From a bacterium (lineage in GTDB: Bacteria; SZUA-79; Acidulodesulfobacterales; Acidulodesulfobacteraceae): a stretch of DNA of 5,617 nucleotides. The stretch is taken from NCBI GenBank assembly GCA_021789455.1, contig JAJYJN010000068.1, positions 1 through 5,617 on the forward strand. Direction: 5' to 3'. The translations under genes and the position numbers were made by a program. Shown here piece after piece: positions 1 to 5,617 of the stretch; positions within the stretch are counted from its first letter, which is position 1; each line of letters starts with the position of its first letter. The notes beneath the pieces were generated by a model, which saw only the letters and a list, made by a program, of their open reading frames with translations, was not told the origin of the DNA and searched no databases.

Positions 1-139
1 ATAAATCTCCGTGGGCTATAGCTTCTTCGATGGCTTTAATGTTTGCCGGCCTTTCCACCGATTTTAACCTCTTCAATTCTTTAACTAAATTATCGTGTCC
101 TTCTTTCGTGATATAAAAAGATTTTTCGTTTCCCGCCAA
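1..139 (-). CDS. greA: Transcription elongation factor GreA, N-terminal fragment cut by the left edge
   Basis: Only the first 46 codons are in the window; the 3' end runs off the left edge. GreA binds in the secondary channel of RNA polymerase and stimulates cleavage of the 3' end of backtracked transcripts. The visible part corresponds to the N-terminal coiled coil. Family landmarks are ITKEG (residues 10-14), a KEL-RLK helix (20-26), ERP (29-31), and IEEAIAHGDL (37-46). Asp45 corresponds to an acidic residue at the coiled-coil tip that acts at the polymerase active site; the second tip acid (ENAEY motif) would lie just outside. The start is TTG at 139-137, chosen because a GGGAGG ribosome binding site lies upstream with an 8-nt spacer. 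An in-frame GTG three codons earlier overlaps that site and is less likely. It follows carB after 91 nt on the same strand, a known gene order. GreA is favoured over GreB by the gene neighbourhood, but the fragment alone does not settle this. Confidence 0.9.
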   Translation of the reverse strand, partial: MAGNEKSFYITKEGHDNLVKELKRLKSVERPANIKAIEEAIAHGDL

Positions 140-147
140 TGAAACCA

Positions 148-153
148 CCTCCC
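148..153 (-). promoter_or_regulatory. Strong ribosome binding site of greA
   Basis: Minus-strand GGGAGG, followed by a further TGG, sits 8 nt upstream of the TTG at 139-137. It is the strongest Shine-Dalgarno sequence visible in the window and decides the non-ATG start of greA. No ATG in the greA frame lies near it. Confidence 0.8.
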
Positions 154-156
154 GAT

Positions 157-187
157 AGATATTAAATTAAGCAATATCTTAATATCT
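157..187 (-). repeat. 9-bp perfect inverted repeat just upstream of the greA ribosome binding site
   Basis: The arms AGATATTAA and TTAATATCT (157-165 and 179-187) are perfect reverse complements around a 13-nt centre. Inside, ATTAAG and CTTAAT (minus-strand 183-178 and 171-166) form an alternative 6-bp stem that cannot coexist with the outer one. It ends 4 nt before the GGGAGG site. It could be an operator or a weak mRNA hairpin, but it is entirely AT-rich in an AT-rich gap, so chance is a real alternative. There is no U-run after it, so it is not a terminator. Confidence 0.4.
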
Positions 188-188
188 T
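173..188. repeat. Tandem duplication of the octamer AATATCTT
   Basis: Plus-strand AATATCTT occurs twice head to tail (173-180 and 181-188), overlapping the right arm of the inverted repeat. It is seen directly in the sequence. It may be a slippage product or paired half-sites; no known binding motif is recognised. Confidence 0.5.
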
Positions 189-224
189 CTATATATTCTA
201 TTATCTGTTGCCTAGAATGATGTT

Positions 225-257
225 ATTATATTATATACCTTTGTAATAATCCTGCAA
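225..257 (-). promoter_or_regulatory. Possible greA promoter overlapping the end of carB
   Basis: On the minus strand two overlapping perfect TATAAT hexamers lie at 235-230 and 230-225, over and just after the carB stop codon. TTGCAG (257-252) lies 16 nt upstream of the first but matches only three of six positions of a sigma70 -35 box. A transcript from here would have a leader of roughly 80 nt before greA. AT-rich gaps produce TATAAT-like strings easily, so this is a weak candidate. Confidence 0.22.
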
Positions 258-3200
258 CGCCTTAACGGATAAATTATTTTCCTTAAGCGCCTTAATTGCC
301 ATGCATGCGGCGGTCGCGCCCCTCATTGTCGTATAATACGGAAGAGAAAATTCTATTGCGCTCCTTCTTATTATATATGAATCCTCGAGGGATTTTTTAC
401 CTCTCGGCGTATTGAAAATCATAGAAATTTCTTTATTCTTAAGAGCGTCTATTATATGCGGACGGCCTTCTTTCACTTTATTTATTCTTTTGTTCTTAAT
501 ACCGGCTTTATCGAGATATTCCGACGTCCCTTTAGTGGCAAGTATATTTAACCCGGATTTCGTTAACGATTCGCCGAGTTCTTTCAAATATTTTTTGTCT
601 TCGTCTTTAACGCTTATAAGAACGTTGCCCGAAAGCGGCAAATTCTGACCGGCGGCAATCTGCGATTTGGCGTAAGCCATTCCAAAGCTCGAGTCTATTC
701 CCATAACTTCCCCTGTTGACCTCATTTCCGGGCCGAGCATAGGGTCGACGTTTGAAAATTTAGAAAACGGAAACACGGCTTCCTTAACGCAGTAATAGTC
801 GATATTAAATGACTGTCCAAGCCCGAAATCTTTAAGTTTTTCCCCGAGAAGAACCTTGGTCGCTAATTTTGCTACTGGAACTCCGGTGGCTTTTCCTATA
901 AACGGGACGGTTCTAGATGCCCTCGGATTAACCTCTATTATGTATATTTCATTATTTTTTACCGCATACTGAACATTTACGAGCCCTTTAACGTGAAATT
1001 CGCGGCATATGATTTCAGTAATATCTTTTATCTTTTCCACCGCATTCGCATCTAAAGAAAATGCGGGCAGAGAACAGGCGCTGTCTCCCGAATGCACGCC
1101 CGCTTCTTCTATGTGCTCCATTATTCCCGCAATATAAACGGATTCCGTATCGCTTAAAGCATCTACGTCAACCTCTATGGCATCTTCAAGAAATTTATCT
1201 ATCAATATGGGAAACGAAACGTCCTGCAAAAATATTTTCTTAATATATTCAGTAAGTCCGCTTTCGTTATATATTACTTCCATTGCCCTTCCGCCCAAAA
1301 CGTAAGAAGGCCTTAATAAAACCGGAAATCCTATGGCCCCGGCCTTTTCGTATATCTCTTCGCCGTTGAACGCCATTGCGCTTTCAGGCTGTTTAAGCTC
1401 CAATTTATTTATTATATTTTTAAACTTTTCCCTGTCCTCAGCTATATCTATATATTTAAAAGGCGTGCCGAGTATTTTAATACCTTTCGAGTCAAATTTT
1501 TTCGCTAACTTCAAAGGCGTTTGCCCGCCGAACTGCAGTATGACAGGAGGATTATTTTCGGCTTCGCAGATTGCCGCCGTATCTTCGAAAGTCAAAGGTT
1601 CGAAATAAAGGCGCGACGAAGTATCGTAATCGGTGGAAACTGTTTCGGGATTGCAGTTCAGCATAATAGACGAATAATTATTTTCTTTCAAAGCAAACGA
1701 ACAATGAACGCAGCAATAATCAAATTCTATGCCCTGTCCTATTCTGTTGGGACCGCTTCCGAGTATTATAACTTTTTCGTTTTCAAGAGGCTTAATTTCG
1801 TTAAATTTATCGTAAGACGAATACATATAAGGGGTAGCCGCTTCGAACTCGGCCGCGCACGTATCGACTTTTTTAAATACTCTCTTTATATTATTCGTCC
1901 GGCATAATTCGTCTATAATTTTTTCCGTTTTTTCTATTAAAGCAACCGCTCCTTCGTCTTTTTTTAGATATTCCTCGGGCGAAATACGGCTGCCGTCGGC
2001 TTTCCTTGCAATCAATTTTGCTATTATTCTGTTTGAAAAGCCCGTTTCTTTAGATTCTCTTATAAGTTCTATATCTTCTAACGGATTGCCTGAAAGAAAC
2101 AGTTTTTTCTCCTGTTCGACTATCTGCTTAATCTGATTGAGAAACCATTTATCGACTTTAGAAAATTCATTTATTTCTTCAACCGTAAAGTTCAGCCTTA
2201 AGGCATCGGTTATTAAAAACAATCTTTTGAAATCGTTATTTTTTATCAAAGATTTTACTTCTTCTTTAATAACTTCGAAATCCTGTTTGTTTTCCGCCGC
2301 GCCGTAAGATAAATCGAGACCGTAAAGCGATTCTATCCCGTAATATCCGTTTTCTAAAGACCGGGCGGCTTTCTGGACCGATTCGCAGAACGTCCTGCCT
2401 ATAGCCATTACTTCGCCTACGGATTTCATATGGGTCGTAAGAGTGCTGTCGGTTTGGGGAAATTTTTCAAAAGTAAAACGCGGTATTTTGGTTACTACGT
2501 AATCTATGGACGGCTCAAAACATGCAAGCGTTTTTTTAGTAATATCGTTAGTAATTTCATCTAAAGTATATCCAACGGCGAGCTTAGCGGCAATTTTCGC
2601 TATCGCGAAGCCGGTCGCTTTGGATGCCAGGCTGGAACTTCTCGAAACCCTAGGATTCATTTCTATAACGTAAACTTCGTCGGAATCGGGATTTAAAGCA
2701 AATTGGATATTTGAGCCGCCGGTTTCTACGCCTATTTCGTCCATTATTTTTATAGAATAGTCCCTGAGTTTTTGTAAGTCTCCGTCGTTTAAAGTCTGGA
2801 CGGGTGCGACGGTAATAGAATCGCCGGTATGAATCCCCATAGGGTCGAGGTTTTCTATAGAGCAGATTATAATGGTATTTTTATCTTTATCGGTCATTAC
2901 CTCGAGTTCTACTTCTTTAAAACCGATTGCGGACTTTTCGATTAATATTTCGCTTATCGGACTTAAATTTATACCGTTTGAAGCAATGTCGGCAAATTCG
3001 TATATATTATAAGCGATGCCTCCGCCGCTTCCGCCAAGCGTAAAAGAAGGTCTTATAATTACCGGAAAACCGATGCTTTTTTGAACTTCGTACGCTTCTT
3101 CCATATTATTGGCAAAACCGCCCTGCAGAACGGGAACGCCTATCTTTTCCATGCTTTTCTTGAAATATTCCCTGTCTTCGGCTTTTTTAATCGCGTCTAT

Positions 3201-3557
3201 ATTTGCTCCAAGAATATTCAAGCCGTATTTTTGTATTATTCCGGAGTCAAAGAGCTCCAAAGTAATATTAAGCGCCGTCTGCCCTCCGAGCGTCGGCAGT
3301 ATGCTGTCCGGCCTTTCTTTTTCTATTATCCTGGCGACAAAATCCTTGGTCAGCGGTTCGATATAAGTTTTATAGGCGTAATCGGGGTCGGTCATAATAG
3401 TAGCGGGATTGGAATTTACGAGAACAACCTCGTATCCCTCTTCGGATAACGCTTTTGCTCCCTGAGTTCCGGAATAATCGAATTCCGCGGCCTGTCCGAT
3501 AATTATCGGCCCGGAGCCTATTATTAAAATTCTTTTAATGTCCGTTCTTTTAGGCAT
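231..3557 (-). CDS. carB: Carbamoyl phosphate synthetase large subunit CarB
   Basis: Complete, 1108 residues (E. coli CarB has 1073). The cytosolic enzyme makes carbamoyl phosphate from bicarbonate, two ATP and ammonia channelled from CarA, feeding pyrimidine and arginine synthesis. It opens [10 protein letters not shown], as expected. The first ATP-grasp half (about 1-400) has Arg129, Arg169, Gln285, Glu299 and Asn301 at exactly the E. coli numbers, plus His243. An oligomerisation region follows (about 400-590). The second half (about 595-970) keeps Arg709, Arg749, Gln863, Glu875 and Asn877, equivalent to E. coli 675, 715, 829, 841 and 843. Ornithine-site residues Glu817, Asp825, Glu926, Tyr1074 and Thr1076 are present. 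The C-terminal allosteric domain (about 971-1108) keeps Lys988, Thr1008, Thr1011, Lys1027 and Asn1049, with Pro1051 where E. coli has Thr1017. The extra length lies in the oligomerisation region. The ATG at 3557 has no visible ribosome binding site, but homology fixes the start. It lies 54 nt after the radical SAM gene and 91 nt before greA. Confidence 0.98.
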   Translation of the reverse strand: MPKRTDIKRILIIGSGPIIIGQAAEFDYSGTQGAKALSEEGYEVVLVNSNPATIMTDPDYAYKTYIEPLTKDFVARIIEKERPDSILPTLGGQTALNITLELFDSGIIQKYGLNILGANIDAIKKAEDREYFKKSMEKIGVPVLQGGFANNMEEAYEVQKSIGFPVIIRPSFTLGGSGGGIAYNIYEFADIASNGINLSPISEILIEKSAIGFKEVELEVMTDKDKNTIIICSIENLDPMGIHTGDSITVAPVQTLNDGDLQKLRDYSIKIMDEIGVETGGSNIQFALNPDSDEVYVIEMNPRVSRSSSLASKATGFAIAKIAAKLAVGYTLDEITNDITKKTLACFEPSIDYVVTKIPRFTFEKFPQTDSTLTTHMKSVGEVMAIGRTFCESVQKAARSLENGYYGIESLYGLDLSYGAAENKQDFEVIKEEVKSLIKNNDFKRLFLITDALRLNFTVEEINEFSKVDKWFLNQIKQIVEQEKKLFLSGNPLEDIELIRESKETGFSNRIIAKLIARKADGSRISPEEYLKKDEGAVALIEKTEKIIDELCRTNNIKRVFKKVDTCAAEFEAATPYMYSSYDKFNEIKPLENEKVIILGSGPNRIGQGIEFDYCCVHCSFALKENNYSSIMLNCNPETVSTDYDTSSRLYFEPLTFEDTAAICEAENNPPVILQFGGQTPLKLAKKFDSKGIKILGTPFKYIDIAEDREKFKNIINKLELKQPESAMAFNGEEIYEKAGAIGFPVLLRPSYVLGGRAMEVIYNESGLTEYIKKIFLQDVSFPILIDKFLEDAIEVDVDALSDTESVYIAGIMEHIEEAGVHSGDSACSLPAFSLDANAVEKIKDITEIICREFHVKGLVNVQYAVKNNEIYIIEVNPRASRTVPFIGKATGVPVAKLATKVLLGEKLKDFGLGQSFNIDYYCVKEAVFPFSKFSNVDPMLGPEMRSTGEVMGIDSSFGMAYAKSQIAAGQNLPLSGNVLISVKDEDKKYLKELGESLTKSGLNILATKGTSEYLDKAGIKNKRINKVKEGRPHIIDALKNKEISMIFNTPRGKKSLEDSYIIRRSAIEFSLPYYTTMRGATAACMAIKALKENNLSVKALQDYYKGI

Positions 3558-3611
3558 ATTTTATTTTTTTAATATTATTATATTTAATATAAATTTAACT
3601 TATACCGCATC
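3558..3611 (-). promoter_or_regulatory. AT-only leader of carB with a short palindrome and a -10-like hexamer
   Basis: This 54-nt gap separates the radical SAM stop codon from the carB ATG and is almost entirely A and T. It holds a 7-bp inverted repeat, TTATATT-A-AATATAA on the minus strand (3592-3578), and a TATAAT hexamer overlapping its downstream end. No -35 box is recognisable at normal spacing. Immediately before the ATG are A-rich bases with no Shine-Dalgarno sequence. A local carB promoter is possible but weakly supported. There is no GC-rich stem and so no intrinsic terminator. Confidence 0.25.
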
Positions 3612-4571
3612 TTAGGAGCCTATGTTTATATCGTTCTGAAAAAAACCCGTTAGATTATTATCTATTAATTCCTTGACTGCCGCGGAATATTCCATTTCCG
3701 TAATCTTTCTGTTTAATCTGCCGTCGTATTCCGCTTTATAGGCAGGGAAATACTGGCTCATAAGGCTTACCGGAACGTCTCCGCCGAGCTCCCTGGCTAT
3801 AAATCTAAAAGAATCCGCATATCCGCTTATGCTTTCGGGCAGTACAAGATGCCTTATCAAAAGACCCGAAACGGCAATTCCGTATTTGTTTACCCTCAAT
3901 TCTTTTACCTGCCCGTACATAATCTTTAACGCCTTCCTGTTGATTTCTACGTAACCGGCGACGCCCGAACAGCTCATGGCATTTTTATCGTCCGAATATT
4001 TTATATCTGGCAGATATATATCTATAATGCCGTCCAAAAGTTCCAACAGCCTTGCCTCTTCATATCCCGAACTGTTGTAAACGATAGGGATTTTTAATCC
4101 TCTCTTCCCCGCCATAAATATCGACTCTGCAACAAAAGGCATATAATGCATCGGCGTAACGAGATTAATATTGACCGCTCCTTTTTCCTGCAGTCTAACC
4201 ATGCCGTCCGCAAGTTCCGACGTATCGTAAAAATTTCCGGCGCAATACCTGCTGATAGGATAATTCTGGCAAAATTTACATTTTAAAGAACATCCGCTAA
4301 AAAAAACGGTTCCGGAACCTGTTTTACCCGATATAGGCGGTTCCTCGCCGAAATGCAGGTTGATGCTTGCTATTTTTAATTTGTCCGCCGCTCCGCACAG
4401 ACCCTTTTCGCCTTTGAGCCTTTTAGCCCCGCAATGCCTTGGGCATAATCCGCAGTTTTCCATTAAGCCGTAAAGAGCGTCTATCTTTGAAATAAAATCG
4501 CCGTTAGAAAGCTTCAGGTGCGACGAAACGCGTTCGGCTGTATTTACTATCCTATTTTGGCGCCTAAACAT
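3612..4571 (-). CDS. PflX-type radical SAM protein (COG1313-like), function unknown
   Basis: Complete, 319 residues. The radical SAM [4Fe-4S] motif CxxxCxxC is clear (Cys94, Cys98, Cys101, in GCSLKCKFCQN), so reductive cleavage of S-adenosylmethionine is expected. Other marks of the PflX family, homologues of pyruvate formate-lyase activating enzyme, are an N-terminal CGLCPRHCG block with Cys40, Cys43, Cys47 and Cys59; HFGEEPPISG (73-82); SGTVFFSGC (86-94); NINLVTP (134-140); IPIVYNSSGY (161-170); DIYLPDIKY (184-192); LLIRHLVLP (237-245); and MSQYFPAYKA (271-280). No signal peptide or membrane segment is seen. An in-frame TAA 9 nt upstream excludes a longer protein. The ATG at 4571 has only a weak AAAGAG upstream; Met37 is a less likely start. 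The first 25 nt overlap the end of carA, suggesting translational coupling. Automated annotation often calls such proteins pyruvate formate-lyase activators, but no glycyl radical enzyme is in this window, so the substrate should be treated as unknown. Confidence 0.9.
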   Translation of the reverse strand: MFRRQNRIVNTAERVSSHLKLSNGDFISKIDALYGLMENCGLCPRHCGAKRLKGEKGLCGAADKLKIASINLHFGEEPPISGKTGSGTVFFSGCSLKCKFCQNYPISRYCAGNFYDTSELADGMVRLQEKGAVNINLVTPMHYMPFVAESIFMAGKRGLKIPIVYNSSGYEEARLLELLDGIIDIYLPDIKYSDDKNAMSCSGVAGYVEINRKALKIMYGQVKELRVNKYGIAVSGLLIRHLVLPESISGYADSFRFIARELGGDVPVSLMSQYFPAYKAEYDGRLNRKITEMEYSAAVKELIDNNLTGFFQNDINIGS

Positions 4572-5617
4572 AACTCTTTAAATTCCGAAAAAAGATATCT
4601 TGAATCTCTCGGCCCCGGAGAGCTTTCCGGATGATACTGGACCGAAAATGCCTTTAGCCGGTCATTTTTAATGCCTTCCACCGTATTATCGTTCAAATTT
4701 ATATGGGTTAGTTTTGTCTCGCTTGAATGATTTGCTTTAACGTTATCTAAATTAACGCAAAAACCGTGATTTTGCGAGGTAATTTCTACTTTCCCGGTTT
4801 TAAGATTCTTAACCGGCTGATTAATTCCGTGATGCCCGAATTTCAGCTTATATGTATCGAAACCGAGAGCCAGCGAAAGCAATTGATGCCCAAGGCAGAT
4901 GCCGAAAACCGGTCTTTCGCCGAGAAGGCTTTTCAATGTTTCCACTTCTTCCGACATTGTTTTCGGGTCTCCCGGGCCGTTCGACAAAAGAATGCCGTCG
5001 GGTTCGGTAGCCAATATCTCTTTTTTAGAAAAATTATGCGGAACGACTGCAACGTCGGCTTTAATAGCGTTTAAACATCTCAGGGTATTAAATTTAACTC
5101 CGTAATCTATGACCGTTACCCTGAAGTCCGGAGAATCGACATTCTTTTCGTAAACGCTCTTGGTCGAAACATTGGAAACAAGGTTTAATCCTTCCATTTT
5201 CGGCAAAGCATCAAGCCTTTTTTTAATATATCCGATTCCGGCTTCCTTCGGGGCTATATAAACGTTAGACTGTCCGCCGTCCCTCAATATAATCGTTATA
5301 TGCCTCGTATCTATACCCGATATAACGGGATATCCGTAAGAATTAATAAATTCCGCCAAATTTTTTGAAGCGGCATGATGGGAAAAATTTTGAACGTAAT
5401 TTTTTGCCACAAGCCCCGAAATCCATACCCTTTCGGATTCAAAATCCGTATCGTTTATGCCGTAATTGCCGACCATAGGATAGGTCATAACGACGACCTG
5501 GCCGTTATAAGAAGGATCGGTAATAAGCTCCTGATAACCGTTCATGGCGGTATTAAAAATCGCTTCTCCTCCGGATTCTATTATTTTGCCTTCATAAAAC
5601 CCCTCATAATAAATTCC
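4547..5617 (-). CDS. carA: Carbamoyl phosphate synthetase small subunit CarA, 5' end outside the window
   Basis: Visible are 356 codons ending in TAG; the frame is open to the right edge. Residues such as FNTAMNGYQE, encoded right of 5530, show that the true start is beyond 5617 rather than at the internal ATG at 5545. By comparison with E. coli CarA (382 residues), perhaps 12-20 residues are missing. CarA hydrolyses glutamine and passes ammonia through a tunnel to CarB. The N-terminal CarA domain shows TDPSYNGQVV, TYPMVGNYGIN and GIDTR. The class I glutamine amidotransferase domain has an SNGPGDP loop, the nucleophile elbow GICLGHQLL (Cys codon 4897-4895), TSQNHGF, and the His and Glu of the triad in QYHPESSPGP (codons 4633-4631 and 4627-4625). 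The catalytic triad is therefore complete. Its 3' end overlaps the radical SAM gene, which separates it from carB. Any pyrimidine or arginine control of the operon would lie upstream, outside the window. Confidence 0.97.
   Translation of the reverse strand, partial: GIYYEGFYEGKIIESGGEAIFNTAMNGYQELITDPSYNGQVVVMTYPMVGNYGINDTDFESERVWISGLVAKNYVQNFSHHAASKNLAEFINSYGYPVISGIDTRHITIILRDGGQSNVYIAPKEAGIGYIKKRLDALPKMEGLNLVSNVSTKSVYEKNVDSPDFRVTVIDYGVKFNTLRCLNAIKADVAVVPHNFSKKEILATEPDGILLSNGPGDPKTMSEEVETLKSLLGERPVFGICLGHQLLSLALGFDTYKLKFGHHGINQPVKNLKTGKVEITSQNHGFCVNLDNVKANHSSETKLTHINLNDNTVEGIKNDRLKAFSVQYHPESSPGPRDSRYLFSEFKELCLGAKIG

Noticed and set aside
195..218. Inverted repeat ATTCTA / TAGAAT after carB as a terminator
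   Set aside because: The stem is only 6 bp with two G-C pairs and a 12-nt loop, and no T-run follows it, so it does not look like an intrinsic terminator.
1521..1907. Plus-strand open frame of 128 codons within carB
   Set aside because: It lies wholly antisense to a highly conserved coding region, has no recognisable domain, and its composition is that of a reverse-complement shadow.
3081..3449. Plus-strand open frame of 122 codons within carB
   Set aside because: Antisense to the conserved first ATP-grasp half of CarB; a second overlapping plus-strand frame at 3109-3366 shows that stop codons are simply sparse here.
3612..4571. Naming the radical SAM gene pflA, a pyruvate formate-lyase activating enzyme
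   Set aside because: The N-terminal cysteine block and the NLVTP and QYFP motifs fit the PflX group rather than PflA, and no glycyl radical partner is visible.
4766..5074. Plus-strand open frames of 102 and 68 codons within carA
   Set aside because: Both mirror the glutamine amidotransferase domain of CarA and resemble no family I know.
5545..5545. ATG at 5545 as the start of carA
   Set aside because: The frame continues upstream to the window edge and encodes conserved CarA sequence (GGEAIFNTA), so this methionine is internal.

Overview
The window is a compact, moderately AT-rich bacterial segment (G+C near 40% by eye). Every gene I can support lies on the minus strand, so transcription runs from right to left: carA (5' end beyond the right edge), a PflX-type radical SAM protein, carB, and greA (3' end beyond the left edge). 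The carB-greA order with carA upstream is known from proteobacteria. That order, together with frequent ATA and TTA codons, suits an AT-rich Desulfobacterota/deltaproteobacteria-like or related lineage. This assignment is inference and weak. An oxygen-sensitive radical SAM enzyme hints at an anaerobic or microaerophilic host.

Layout from transcription start to end. Positions 5617-4547 hold the small, glutamine-hydrolysing subunit of carbamoyl phosphate synthetase, missing only a short N-terminus. Positions 4571-3612 hold the radical SAM protein, whose start overlaps the carA stop by 25 nt. A 54-nt gap of almost pure A/T follows. Positions 3557-231 hold the complete large subunit CarB, with both ATP-grasp halves, the ornithine site and the allosteric domain. 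A 91-nt gap carries a tandem octamer, an inverted repeat and a strong ribosome binding site. Positions 139-1 hold the first 46 codons of greA, starting with TTG.

CarA frees ammonia from glutamine and channels it to CarB, which makes carbamoyl phosphate for pyrimidine and arginine synthesis. GreA rescues backtracked RNA polymerase and is functionally separate, though probably co-transcribed at least in part. The role of the radical SAM protein is unknown. It sits between two subunits of one enzyme and is tightly joined to carA, which is the most unusual feature of the window. Apart from that, this is ordinary core-genome sequence: I see no mobile element, CRISPR array, RNA gene or novel multi-gene system. 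No gene-free stretch exceeds 300 bases.
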